Assembly: GCF_014202505.1 (NCBI RefSeq)
Contig: NZ_JACHGW010000004.1
Span: 802,048-866,047 of the forward strand
DNA: 64,000 bases
Origin: Armatimonas rosea
GTDB taxonomy: Bacteria; Armatimonadota; Armatimonadia; Armatimonadales; Armatimonadaceae
Direction: 5' to 3'
Positions 49,392 through 57,874 of this stretch are shown piece by piece. Position 1 is the stretch's first letter; every line of letters starts with the position of its first letter. The notes under the pieces were generated by a model that worked only from the letters and a program-made list of their open reading frames with translations, ran no database searches and was not told where the DNA came from. The position numbers and the translations under genes are program-made.

Positions 49392-50044
49392 AGAGTGCTT
49401 ACTTTCACGTCCATGACCGTTCCTAAGAGCGGGTTGGGGGACGTGTAGTCCCCCACTGCCGTCTTGTCATCGCGGCCAATACTCAGGCCATCGCGCCCCT
49501 TAGCCTTGGCGTTCCTCAAGATCGGCTGGAGGTCGCTGCCCTGCATACTTTTCGGGATCGGGACGCCCGCCATCGCCAGAATGGTCGGAGCCAGATCTAT
49601 ATTGAGGGCCATCTGTGAGCGGCGACCATGCGTCGACCTTGGCAGGCGCGGGTCGCGGATAATGAGCGGAACATGGATCGACTCCTCGTACATCAGACAC
49701 TTCCCATCGAAGCCATGGGCACCGTCCATCGTGCCATTGTCGGACATATGGATGCGGTAGCCTGCTTTTCGCAGGAGTGCGGGGAAGGTCTGCTGCCACT
49801 GCGCCGCCGAGAGTGGGGTCTTAAAGTCCTCAACTCCCTGGCGGCCCATGTGCTGGCCGGTGTAGAGGCTCGCGCGGCTACAGCAGCAGATCGCGGTGGT
49901 GACAAAGGCCTTATCAAAGAGCACGCCCTCGGCGGCGAGCTGGTCGACATGGGGGCTTTTTAGGACAGAGTTACTGGTACAGCTCAGGCCATTGTAAGGC
50001 TGGTCATCGGTGAGAAAGAGGACGAAGTTAGGTTTTGTTTGCAT
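49388..50044 (-). pseudogene. Sulfatase with a large in-frame internal deletion
   Basis: Only 218 residues remain of a sulfatase of usually about 450-500. The N-terminal part is normal up to residue 97: metal site LFLTDDQPY, cleavage-motif ICCCSRAS (C53-x-C-S-R). At FPALLRKAGYRI the sequence jumps directly to HMSDNGTMDGAHGFDGK, which belongs much later, and then continues normally with ESIHVPLIIRDPRLP to the C-terminus. The central part with the catalytic lysine and histidine is gone, but the frame, start and coupling to neighbours (TAATG and ATGA overlaps) remain intact. It may be a decayed gene kept for polar effects or a new small protein. No signal peptide. Confidence 0.85.
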
Positions 50045-50856
50045 TATTTTTTGGTTGCTAATGTGGCACCTAACCACGTCCGCAGTGCCACTCGGGCGGG
50101 TGTCTCGCGCAGAACCCAGGCATCGTTGTGATTCCGAAACGGCACCCCCTGGAAGGTGAAGGGGGCGTGAACGCCACTAGCGGCGATGTACGCGCGGGTA
50201 GCCTCAGTGCTTCCGTCACAGATAAACGAGGGGCGCCCTTTTAGCCGCTTCAGACGGGTCACGGCAGAGGCCACATCGGAGTGGGGGTAGGGCCAGCTTT
50301 TCACCCCATCGTAGTGGCTGTAGGCGATAAACGCTCGCCAGAGGCTGGCGGTCTCGTCGTTGTGCAGGCCTAGATAACCACACGCAATGGCACCTCGGGA
50401 GAACCCGGCGAGGATCACAGCAGAGGAATCCCCCCCGTATTGATCACAGACCATGCGGATGGCTGCCTTGCAGTACTCCAGAGTGGCGCTGATGTCGCCC
50501 CACCACTGGGTACAGATACGAGTACGTCCCACATCGATATAGGGCAGGCAGAGCCAGAGAAAGCCCTGACCTGCGGAAGCTCCGTAGCCCAGCCTACTCC
50601 CCTCAGGGACACCGTGGGAAACGTCCCCATAGCGGTTGGAGTACCCTCCATTGCCTGCATACTCGACAATCACCGGGTACTTTTTTCCGGGTTTCCAGTC
50701 CGTCGGGAGGTAGAGCACATGGTAGACCTGCGTCCCAGCATATTCCGGCAGAGAGTGCCGCACGCGCCTCCCTGCCTTGGGCTGCTCCTCGGTGAGTGCA
50801 GGCAGGGTTAGATCCGCTGGAACAGTGCTAAGATCGGGGAGCTCTTGGCCAATCAT
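50044..50856 (-). CDS. Alpha/beta hydrolase of the sulfatase operon
   Basis: A 270-residue hydrolase. YPVIVEYAGNGGYSNRYGD marks the first strand and oxyanion region, the nucleophile elbow is AGFSRGAIACG, and a histidine lies in PFRNHNDAW. No signal peptide seen. The ATG at 50856 overlaps the stop of the FGE gene (ATGA), and its own TAA overlaps the start of the next gene by one base. Members of this group (dienelactone-hydrolase-like or acetyl xylan esterase-like) remove acyl groups; here it may de-esterify a glycan before desulfation, which is inference. Confidence 0.85.
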   Translation of the reverse strand: MIGQELPDLSTVPADLTLPALTEEQPKAGRRVRHSLPEYAGTQVYHVLYLPTDWKPGKKYPVIVEYAGNGGYSNRYGDVSHGVPEGSRLGYGASAGQGFLWLCLPYIDVGRTRICTQWWGDISATLEYCKAAIRMVCDQYGGDSSAVILAGFSRGAIACGYLGLHNDETASLWRAFIAYSHYDGVKSWPYPHSDVASAVTRLKRLKGRPSFICDGSTEATRAYIAASGVHAPFTFQGVPFRNHNDAWVLRETPARVALRTWLGATLATKK

Positions 50857-51851
50857 GGGGACACATCTTTCACACACCGAAACCCGATGTGAGAGCTGCC
50901 AGTATTAATATCCCCTTTGCCGCGTCCACCGGGCATGTAGCGTGCGCAGTAGGCCTCGCAGCACAAAAACGAGCCGCCTTTTTGGACGCGCTTTAGGACT
51001 CCCGGCTCATCGGGATCGAGGCTGTCCTCGGGCCCCTTCGGGTTCTTCTCAGGGCTCTGGGAAAAATAGTCCGGGCGGTACCAGTCCGAGCACCACTGCC
51101 AGACATTGCCCGCCATGTCGTAGAGGCCAAAGGCATTGGCAGGGAAGCTTCCCACCGGCGAGGTGCGTGCAAAGCCATCGGCCTGGGTGTTTTTGTAGGG
51201 GAAGTCGCCGTTAAACGTATTGGCCATCTGCTTGCCGCCTGGCGCAAACGTATTGCCCCAGACAAAAGGCTTCTGATCCAGCCCGCCGCGCGCAGCAAAC
51301 TCCCACTCCGCCTCCGTGGGGAGGCGCTTGCCCGCCCACTTGGCGTAGGCCGCAGCGTCCTCGTAGGCAACCTGCACCACAGGATGGCTCTCTCGGCCTT
51401 TGAGGTCGCTTGTCGGGCCTTCGGGGTGACGCCAGTCGGCCTTGGGGACATAGCTCCACCACTGGGTGACATCATCGAGGCGCACGGCGTGGTCGGGCGG
51501 GGTAAAGACAACAGCACCTGGGACGAGCTTATCCAGCGGGACGCCGGGGAACTCTTTGGGATCGAGGGGGCGCTCGGCGACGGTTTTATAGCCCGTGGCG
51601 GCGACGAATCTGTCAAACTGGGCATTGGTGACGGGGTACTTGTCCATCCAGAACCCAGCGAGTGTCACCCGGTGCACGGGCTGCGAATCGTGGAAACGCG
51701 GATCGTCGCTGCCCATCCGGAATGTACCACCTGCAATTTGAACCATTCCCTCCGTGCTTTGGACGGAGGACGTGCTCGCCTGTTTTTGACAGCCAGACGC
51801 AACGAGCAAGAGACACGAGAGGGCTATCCAACAATGCTGTGTGTCGTTCAT
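50853..51851 (-). CDS. Formylglycine-generating enzyme, lipoprotein form
   Basis: A 332-residue FGE-sulfatase-domain protein. The signal peptide ends in the lipobox LVASGC with Cys21, so it is probably anchored to a membrane outside the cytoplasm. The catalytic domain starts with MVQIAGGTFRMGSDDP and includes FWMDKYPVTNAQFDRFV, RLPTEAEWEFAARGG and the C-terminal GGSFLCCEAYCARY with C297 and C302, the spacing of the copper-binding catalytic cysteines of true FGEs. It should convert the CxPSR cysteine of the sulfatases in the same operon. A TACAAT box six bases before the ATG suggests a leaderless start. Confidence 0.93.
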   Translation of the reverse strand: MNDTQHCWIALSCLLLVASGCQKQASTSSVQSTEGMVQIAGGTFRMGSDDPRFHDSQPVHRVTLAGFWMDKYPVTNAQFDRFVAATGYKTVAERPLDPKEFPGVPLDKLVPGAVVFTPPDHAVRLDDVTQWWSYVPKADWRHPEGPTSDLKGRESHPVVQVAYEDAAAYAKWAGKRLPTEAEWEFAARGGLDQKPFVWGNTFAPGGKQMANTFNGDFPYKNTQADGFARTSPVGSFPANAFGLYDMAGNVWQWCSDWYRPDYFSQSPEKNPKGPEDSLDPDEPGVLKRVQKGGSFLCCEAYCARYMPGGRGKGDINTGSSHIGFRCVKDVSP

Positions 51852-51857
51852 GATGCT

Positions 51858-51863
51858 ATTGTA
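51858..51863 (-). promoter_or_regulatory. -10 box of a probable leaderless promoter for the sulfatase operon
   Basis: GTTACAAT on the minus strand, six bases before the ATG at 51851. It would drive six coupled genes down to 43874. Confidence 0.6.
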
Positions 51864-51974
51864 ACGGCCAGCTAGGGACGGTGGAGTGAGCAGCATTGGG
51901 GAGTGACTCGGCTCTGGCACACTCCTATGGACGCCGGTCGGCGAGATTAGTTCGCTCATGGGAGACTCTTTCTC

Positions 51975-52110
51975 CTAGAGATCCTCGTTGAACCAACCTG
52001 CGCTCTTAAACCACTTGGCATGGCCGTCTGCCTTCACGCTCGTCGTCGGCGAGGGCCAGAGACGCGAGCTGGTCAATGCATTGTAAGCGGAAGATTTGAA
52101 GCGGCGACGA
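51975..52110 (-). pseudogene. Remnant of a prepilin / DUF1559-type protein C-terminus
   Basis: The last about 40 codons of a minus-strand frame read [19 protein letters not shown] and WFNEDL before the stop. The DGHAKW segment is the hallmark of the C-terminus of DUF1559-type prepilins (H-X9-DG proteins). Upstream in this frame nothing else of that family is seen, so only a tail remains. Confidence 0.4.
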
Positions 52111-52157
52111 GAAGAAGCGAAGGGATTAGGCAGCGAAATCCGGAATCTAGCTCCCAG

Positions 52158-52286
52158 ATGAAGCCCAATATCCTCTTTATCATGAGCGACGACCACGCCG
52201 CGCATGCGATCAGTGCCTACGGCAGTCGTATCAACCAGACGCCGCAGATAGTTGGGGTACCCACAGTGTTGTGTGGTTTCCTTTAA
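52158..52286 (+). pseudogene. Truncated N-terminus of a sulfatase
   Basis: From the ATG at 52158 the plus strand reads [20 protein letters not shown] and then [10 protein letters not shown], the standard start of an N-sulfoglucosamine-sulfohydrolase-like sulfatase including the metal-binding DD. After about 30 residues the homology stops and the frame ends at 52286. No Shine-Dalgarno or -10 box stands before it. Confidence 0.65.
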
Positions 52287-52355
52287 GCAACAGCTTACCT
52301 CACTAATGACGATAGAGATGCGCACGTGATGGCAGCGTCATGAAGAAACAAACAC

Positions 52356-53344
52356 TTACTCGGTGTAGGAAAAGGCCTGTAGGGAGAGAGGGCTGGCAAG
52401 GTTCTTCAGGCTCCAGCTCGTGTGCCCAAACGAGCACGCCAGCACCTGCCCATGCCACCCAGGCTTGATTGCCACACCGTAGAGGTTCTTGATTCCCAGT
52501 GGTATGCCAGCAATACGCTCTGGTTGCCCGGGAAGGAAAAACCGCCCTGGCGGCACGGTCTTCGGATCGGTGAGATCCTCGTAGACAAGCTGCGTGCAAC
52601 CACGGGGAACATAGAAGTACTGGATGGGGTAGGCATAGTTATCGAAGTCATCCAGGTTGTGGGCATTGAAGGCCACCAGCGGACTGTGGAGCTTGAAGCG
52701 ATTGAAGCCCCCACGCAGACGCACCGAGTAGGTCTTGCCGGCAGTGACGGCCAGGGAGAAGCGCCGTAGCTTCCAGGTACGGCCCTCGATTGTCTCTGTG
52801 TAGTCGACAAGTTCACCGAGTCGTTCTTTCAGGAGAATGCCCTCGTCGGTGAAGATCGTCAGCTCAGAGGTGCCTCCCTCCACTCCCGCATCGAAGGCAA
52901 TTCTCCCCGACTTCTGCGGGACGAGATAGACCTGCGGGTTGCGTCCAAAGCGCCAAGAGTTCTCGGCAATCGGCTCGGTGTAGCGCACGCGCTGATGGTC
53001 AAAGACAAACGAGTGAACGTCGTAGAGTTTGGGGCAAGCCTGCTGATCTGCCTGATGTCCCCTGTGGGAAGTGCCTTGGGCTTGACAAACCAGCTCTCGC
53101 CGGGGCCGTACCAGCGAAAGCCCCAGCGGTCGAGGAGGGTGTAGATAGCATTTTCGAGGCTATTGGGGGTCGTGTAGCGAATGTGCATCCTCCCCCGCCG
53201 ACGCTCCACGTAGAACTCTTGCCCGGTTCGCCCTGCAAGCGGCACCTGCTCCAGCACCAGCTCACCCGCATCGTAGCCGACCAGAACATCTTGCAGATCG
53301 GTGACGGCCGCGCTGGGTGGCCCCTGGTAGCGAATGTGGTTCAT
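52356..53344 (-). pseudogene. Frameshifted and internally deleted glycoside-hydrolase-like gene (DUF4838-like)
   Basis: Two minus-strand frames together form one broken gene. The first part (from ATG 53344) contains TTPNSLENAIYTLLDRWGFRWYGPGE, like the N-terminal domain before a DUF4838 or alpha-glucuronidase-type barrel. Near 53010-53040 the frame changes; the other frame then gives YDVHSFVFDHQRVRYTEP and a C-terminal beta-rich domain (SELTIFTDEGILLKERLG, TYSVRLRGGFNRFKLHSP) to the stop at 52356. The catalytic barrel of several hundred residues is missing between them. Its TACACT promoter box remains. Family naming is tentative; the break itself is clear. Confidence 0.7.
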
Positions 53345-53350
53345 CCTGCC

Positions 53351-53356
53351 AGTGTA
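53351..53356 (-). promoter_or_regulatory. -10 box of the broken glycoside-hydrolase gene
   Basis: GGTACACT on the minus strand, six bases (GGCAGG) before the ATG at 53344. It is the same leaderless pattern as in intact genes, so the gene probably decayed recently. Confidence 0.55.
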
Positions 53357-53362
53357 CCAACT

Positions 53363-54346
53363 CTACTGTGCTCCGACGACACGGTGTGGGACGTAGGGCT
53401 CTTCCAGGTAAGCGACCTCTTCCGAGGTCAGTGTCACAGCCAGTGCCCCTGCGGCGTCCTCCAGGTGGCTGAGCTTGGTCGCGCCGACAATCGGTGCAGT
53501 CACGGGCTCCTTTTGAAGCAACCATGCGAGCGCGATCTGGACACGGGACACCCTGCGCTTCTCGGCGAGCTCCGCCACCCGCGCCACAATCTGCTGGTCG
53601 GTCTGAGTAGTGGCATCGTACTTCCAGCGCTGGATCTGGTCGGTCTCGGCGCGCAGGCTTCCCTCAGTGGGTAGGTCTCGTGTCAGCCGTCCCGAGGCGA
53701 GCGGGCTGTAGGGAATCACCCCGATCTTTAGGTCGCGGCAGAGCGGCATCATCTCGCGCTCCTCTTCCCGGTAGATCAGGTTGAGGTGGTTCTGCATCGA
53801 GACAAAGCGTGCCCAGCCGTGCTTCTCCGCCACAAACTGCGCCTTCTGGAACTGCCAGGCAAACATCGCCGACGCCCCGATATAGCGCACCTTTCCCGCC
53901 CGCACGACATCGTTGAGCGCCTCCATCGTCTCCTCGATGGGAGTCTGGTAGTCCCAGCGGTGGATCTGGTAGAGGTCGACGTAGTCCGTCCCCAGGCGTG
54001 TCAGGCTCTTATCAATCTCGCTCAGGATCGCCTTGCGCGAGAGCCCCCCACCGTTGGGGCCGTCGGCCATCTTCCCCCAGACCTTGGTGGCCAAGACAAT
54101 CTCGTCGCGCTTGGCGAAATCTTTCAGTGCGCGCCCCGTGATCTCCTCGCTCGCCCCGAGTGAGTAGATATTGGCCGTGTCGAAGAAGTTAACCCCCAGC
54201 TCCAGCGCTTTCTGGATCACCGGGCGGCTGTTCTCTTCGTTCAAGACCCATTTATGCGTCCAGCGCTCCGCGTCGCCAAATCCCATACACCCCAGGCAGA
54301 GGCGTGAGACATCCATCCCCGTGTTACCAAGTTTTGTATATTCCAT
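53363..54346 (-). CDS. Aldo/keto reductase
   Basis: A 327-residue oxidoreductase. It starts MEYTKLGNTGMDVSRLCLGC and has VNFFDTANIYSLGASEE, LATKVWGKMADGPNGGGLS, LYQIHRWD, IGASAMFAWQF and a C-terminal cofactor-binding part with APIVGATKLSHLEDA. The length and WTHKWVLNEE segment fit the group of yeast/bacterial 'YakC-like' reductases. It lies two bases after the cupin gene and next to a divergent AraC regulator, a common arrangement in which the regulator induces the reductase under carbonyl or oxidative stress. Confidence 0.92.
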   Translation of the reverse strand: MEYTKLGNTGMDVSRLCLGCMGFGDAERWTHKWVLNEENSRPVIQKALELGVNFFDTANIYSLGASEEITGRALKDFAKRDEIVLATKVWGKMADGPNGGGLSRKAILSEIDKSLTRLGTDYVDLYQIHRWDYQTPIEETMEALNDVVRAGKVRYIGASAMFAWQFQKAQFVAEKHGWARFVSMQNHLNLIYREEEREMMPLCRDLKIGVIPYSPLASGRLTRDLPTEGSLRAETDQIQRWKYDATTQTDQQIVARVAELAEKRRVSRVQIALAWLLQKEPVTAPIVGATKLSHLEDAAGALAVTLTSEEVAYLEEPYVPHRVVGAQ

Positions 54347-54348
54347 GA

Positions 54349-54750
54349 CTAGTTCTCTCTTCTGTAGTGCTCGTCGGTGACATGCTCCAGCCACTCCACC
54401 GCCTTACCATCGAGCCTCTCTTGAATCGCGATATGGGTCATCATAGTAGTCGCCGTGGCCCCGTGCCAGTGCTTCTCACCCGGCGCAAACCAGACCACAT
54501 CCCCGAGCCGAATCTCCTCAATTGGGCCGCCTTCGCGCTGGGCGAGACCGCAGCCTGCGGTCACGATAAGCGTCTGCCCGAGGGGGTGGGTGTGCCACGC
54601 CGTCCGAGCGCCCGGCTCAAAGGTCACACTGGCACCGGCAACCCGTGCCGGCTCCGGTGCCGTAAAGAGCGGGTCCACCTGCACGACTCCTGTGAACCAC
54701 TCGGCAGGCCCCCTGCCCGAGGGCTGTGAGCCACTTCGTTTGATTTCCAT
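54349..54750 (-). CDS. Cupin-domain protein
   Basis: A 133-residue single-domain cupin: [20 protein letters not shown] with two metal-binding histidines and the second motif [16 protein letters not shown] with another. Such proteins are often paired with aldo/keto reductases or carboxymuconolactone decarboxylase-like enzymes and AraC regulators. The start at 54750 has AGAGAAG just in front. It is the first gene before the reductase. Confidence 0.92.
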   Translation of the reverse strand: MEIKRSGSQPSGRGPAEWFTGVVQVDPLFTAPEPARVAGASVTFEPGARTAWHTHPLGQTLIVTAGCGLAQREGGPIEEIRLGDVVWFAPGEKHWHGATATTMMTHIAIQERLDGKAVEWLEHVTDEHYRREN

Positions 54751-54977
54751 TACTTCTCTATACCCAAGAATAGCCCCCACTTTTTCCGCGACCTGTCAAA
54801 GGCGGGCCTAACCCTCCCTCGCAGGATCGGAGAGTTGCTTGGTCAGAACTCCTGCTTGGGAGAGTTGCCTCTCATTCTATGGGGTAATGGAAGTAGGTGA
54901 ATAGGTCAATCCTCGGGAATGCTTGGTCAATCCTACGAAACTTCCGAAGAACGATCACAGAGAAAGAAGGTAGATGC

Positions 54978-54983
54978 TACACT
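54978..54983 (+). promoter_or_regulatory. -10 box of a probable leaderless promoter for the AraC regulator
   Basis: TACACT followed by seven bases (GAGCAAA) and the ATG at 54991. It speaks against the upstream in-frame ATG at 54919. Confidence 0.55.
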
Positions 54984-54990
54984 GAGCAAA

Positions 54991-55929
54991 ATGACCACAG
55001 AGCCGGATACACGTGCCTTGGAGAGCGTCTACCGGACGGAGCTCACCGCACGCATCGCCCGAGCCCTGCCCAACAACGGAGCCGTCACACCGCTGGAGGG
55101 CCTCTCGTTTTACCGAGCGTCGAGCACGCGAGGCCCGATCCATACCGTGACACTCCCCTCGCTGTGTGTCATTGCCCAAGGTGTCAAGGAAGTCTATCTG
55201 GGAGACAAAACGTACTGCTACGACCCCTACAGCTACCTCCTGACGACTGTCGAGCTTCCCGTTATCGGGCAGCTCACCGAGGCATCACCCGAGACACCCT
55301 ATCTCGCACTGCGCCTCATCCTAGATCCGGCACTCATAGCCTCCGTGATGCTGGACGCCGGCCTGCCGGCGCCTCGCAGAGAAGGGGGGAGCCTGCGTGG
55401 TCTGGAGGTCAGCCCTCTGGGTACGGACCTGCTAGAAACGACGCTAAGGCTCGTCCGGCTCGCGGAGGCTCCACCTAGTGAGGCGCGAGTGTTGCTACCG
55501 TTGGTGACGCGTGAGATTGTCTTTCGCCTACTCCAGGGAGAGCAAAGTGCTAGACTCAGGCAAATCGCGGTCTTGGGGGGCCACGCCGAGCGCATCGCGC
55601 AAGCAATAGGGCTACTGCGGAAAGACTTTGACAAGCAGCTACGCATTGAGCAGTTGGCCAAAGAAATCGGGATGAGCCCCTCGGTGTTCCACGAGCACTT
55701 CAAAGCGGTCACGGCCCTCAGCCCGCTCCAGTTTCAGAAACATCTGAGGCTCCAAGAGGCGCGTCGCCTCATGCTCAGTGAGGATATCGACGCCGCCAGC
55801 GCGGGGCACCGAGTCGGCTATGAGGATCCCTCCCAGTTCAGCAAGGAGTATAAACGGCTCTTTGGCGACCCACCCCTGCGCGACATTGAACGGCTACGAC
55901 AGAGTTTCCACAGTGCGAGTGCTGCTTAG
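54991..55929 (+). CDS. AraC-family transcriptional regulator
   Basis: A 312-residue regulator with an AraC_N-type cupin domain (YRASSTRGPIHTVTLPSLCV, GDKTYCYDPYSYLLTTVELPV) and a C-terminal double helix-turn-helix (LRIEQLAKEIGMSPSVFHEHFKAVTALSPLQFQKHLRLQEARRLM and SAGHRVGYEDPSQFSKEYKRLFG). It is divergent from the cupin-reductase pair and probably controls it. The start is selected by the -10 box; the longer reading frame lacks support. Confidence 0.92.
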   Translation: MTTEPDTRALESVYRTELTARIARALPNNGAVTPLEGLSFYRASSTRGPIHTVTLPSLCVIAQGVKEVYLGDKTYCYDPYSYLLTTVELPVIGQLTEASPETPYLALRLILDPALIASVMLDAGLPAPRREGGSLRGLEVSPLGTDLLETTLRLVRLAEAPPSEARVLLPLVTREIVFRLLQGEQSARLRQIAVLGGHAERIAQAIGLLRKDFDKQLRIEQLAKEIGMSPSVFHEHFKAVTALSPLQFQKHLRLQEARRLMLSEDIDAASAGHRVGYEDPSQFSKEYKRLFGDPPLRDIERLRQSFHSASAA

Positions 55930-56143
55930 CGAAAACCAGAAAAGCCAGAGCTGGAGTACTAAGACACCTTTTCCAGTCAGCCTCGTTTACGGCTCAGAAA
56001 AACCAATACGTCGATAAAAGCGATCCCGATAGGTGGCAGATATCGGAATCATCGCATTGCGAATTTTGATTCGGTCACGCTCAATAGACGTTATCCTGTT
56101 TCAGGATCGCCTCTGACATGGTGACGTTGTTCTCAATTGCTGA

Positions 56144-56149
56144 TATTAT
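56144..56149 (+). promoter_or_regulatory. -10 box before the transposase remnant
   Basis: TATTAT six bases before the ATG at 56156, with GTGACG (56121-56126) 17 bases upstream as a possible -35. Confidence 0.5.
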
Positions 56150-56155
56150 TTCAGC

Positions 56156-56458
56156 ATGTCGGGATTAACTTATACCAAAGCATGCGCCACCTCGGGAAGA
56201 CTATTGGCCCTCACGGGATTGGAGCCCAGCGAGTTCAAGACTCTACTGCCTTACTTTCAGAGTGCCCTCGATGCATATCTGGAAAACCTCACCGTCGAGG
56301 GAGGGCAAGAGCTTTTCCGTCTACAAAAATGCCCTCCTGCCCACGTGGTGATCCTCCCAGGCGAAGCGTACAGAAGCTTAAAGCGAGTGTGGAAGCAGAA
56401 AACAGTCCCCTTTTTGTCGGGACGTTACGGAACGTCCCGTCCCCCGACCAACCGATGA
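56156..56458 (+). pseudogene. N-terminal remnant of a DDE transposase
   Basis: A 100-residue frame. Its start MSGLTYTKACATSGRLLALT and then GLEPSEFKTLLPYFQSALDAYLEN matches the layout of the N-terminal helix-turn-helix part of IS5/ISL3-type transposase-family proteins. The DDE catalytic part is absent, and the tail (RVWKQKTVPFLSGRYG and on) looks like random readthrough. No inverted-repeat ends or complete insertion sequence is seen nearby. A functional small protein is possible but less likely. Confidence 0.55.
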
Positions 56459-56482
56459 GCAGCGTCGGTACCGTTTTCGCCG

Positions 56483-56557
56483 TATACTAACCCCATAGTC
56501 ACGTAGGAAACTACGGATTCAAGCGATCTACTCCACCGGGAGTAAGGTCGCTTTTTT
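56483..56557 (+). ncRNA. Candidate short structured transcript with terminator
   Basis: A TATACT box at 56483-56488 is followed by a GAAA-tetraloop hairpin (CGTAG/CTACG, 56502-56515) and then a terminator stem (GCGATCTACTCC at 56523-56534 with GGAGTAAGGTCGC at 56539-56551) and six T. The whole unit would give an RNA of about 60 bases. It could be an independent small RNA, or an attenuator in front of the DUF1552 gene that has its own promoter at 56583. No riboswitch family was recognised. Confidence 0.45.
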
Positions 56558-56582
56558 ATTCAGGGCCAAATAGAATCAATGG

Positions 56583-56588
56583 TACAAT
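56583..56588 (+). promoter_or_regulatory. -10 box of a probable leaderless promoter for the DUF1552-DUF1592 pair
   Basis: GGTACAAT with eight bases (AGAAGGCC) to the ATG at 56597. AAGG in the gap could instead be a minimal ribosome-binding site. Confidence 0.55.
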
Positions 56589-56596
56589 AGAAGGCC

Positions 56597-57874
56597 ATGA
56601 AGACTCCTCTATCGAGGCGGACCTTGCTTAGAGGCGCAGGAGTTGGGCTGGCGCTTCCGTTTCTTGAGAGCATGCAGCCGGCACTAGCACGGACGCAACC
56701 CACAAAGCCGCGCCGGATGCTAGCGATCTGCAACAACTTGGGGTTGCTCCCAGACTACTTCTTTCCCAAAACCACCGGGCGCGATTACGCATTGTCTCCC
56801 TATCTGGAGCTCCTGCAGGCGCACCGCAACCACTTCACGGTCTTTAGCGGTGTCTCCCACCCCAATGTGGACGGCGGCCACCCCGCCGATGTTTGTTTCC
56901 TCACCGCCGCACCCCATCCGGGTAGCAGCTCGTTTCGTAACACGATCTCTCTGGACCAGTTTGTCGCGGAGCGTATCGGCATCCAGACCCGGTTCCCATC
57001 ACTGACCCTGGGAGTCAATACGCGCTCGCGGAGCCTCTCTTGGACCGGTACGGGAGTGGCGATCCCCCCCGAGGACAAGGCGGCAGAAGTCTTTAGGCAG
57101 CTCTTTCTGCAAGGCAATGCCGCCGAGGTTGCGGCACAGCTTCAGCGGCTCGATACGGGGCGTAGTATCTTGGATACCATCGCGGGGCAGGCCTCCGAGC
57201 TAGAGCGTACTGTCTCCGCCCACGACAAAGAGCGACTAGACCAGTACTTCACCAGTGTCCGCGATCTGGAGCACCGGCTCACCGTCTCACGCGGCTGGGA
57301 GAATAAACCCAAGCCCGTCATCAAAGCCCCCGTTCCTGTCGATCCAGGCTCTCCTGCGGCGTACATGGACAAGGTAAAAGTGATGTACGACCTCGCTCGC
57401 CTCGCCTTTGAGACCGACTCCACGCGTGCGATCACACTGATGCTAGAAGGGGTGAGCTCACCCGTGCTGGAGATTGCGGGAGTCAAGATCACCGATGGTT
57501 ACCACAATCTCTCCCACCACGGGAAGTCCGAGAGCAAGCGTGCTCAGCTCAAGGCAATCGACGAGTGGCACATGAAGCTCCTCGCGGATCTCTTCACCAG
57601 CCTGGAAGCCACGAAGGAAGGCGACGAGTCCCTCTTGGATCGCACCATGGTGCTCTACGGCTCCAACTTCGGCGATGCCAACACCCATGTCACCACCAAT
57701 ATGCCCGTGATCCTGGCGGGAGGAGGGTTCAAGCACGGCCAGCACCTGGGCTTCAGTACGCAGCAAAACTACCCTCTACCCAATCTCTATGTCTCCCTGC
57801 TCCACCGCTTCGGCCTCGAAGCCGATCGCTTCGCCTCCTCCACCGGCACGATGCGTGGTCTGGAGCTCACCTAG
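56597..57874 (+). CDS. DUF1552-family secreted protein (Tat signal)
   Basis: A 425-residue protein of the DUF1552 family. It starts [20 protein letters not shown] with a twin-arginine-type signal (SRRTLLRG), so it is probably exported folded. The core has [29 protein letters not shown] and [27 protein letters not shown], sulfatase/DUF1501-like features of a metal-binding phosphatase-like fold. The family nearly always occurs together with DUF1592-type cytochromes in Planctomycetota and relatives; its role is unknown. The next gene starts at the next base after its stop. Confidence 0.9.
   Translation: MKTPLSRRTLLRGAGVGLALPFLESMQPALARTQPTKPRRMLAICNNLGLLPDYFFPKTTGRDYALSPYLELLQAHRNHFTVFSGVSHPNVDGGHPADVCFLTAAPHPGSSSFRNTISLDQFVAERIGIQTRFPSLTLGVNTRSRSLSWTGTGVAIPPEDKAAEVFRQLFLQGNAAEVAAQLQRLDTGRSILDTIAGQASELERTVSAHDKERLDQYFTSVRDLEHRLTVSRGWENKPKPVIKAPVPVDPGSPAAYMDKVKVMYDLARLAFETDSTRAITLMLEGVSSPVLEIAGVKITDGYHNLSHHGKSESKRAQLKAIDEWHMKLLADLFTSLEATKEGDESLLDRTMVLYGSNFGDANTHVTTNMPVILAGGGFKHGQHLGFSTQQNYPLPNLYVSLLHRFGLEADRFASSTGTMRGLELT

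Noticed and set aside
54919..54990. Longer N-terminus of the AraC regulator
   Set aside because: A TACACT box lies just before the ATG at 54991 and the extra residues have no family support.
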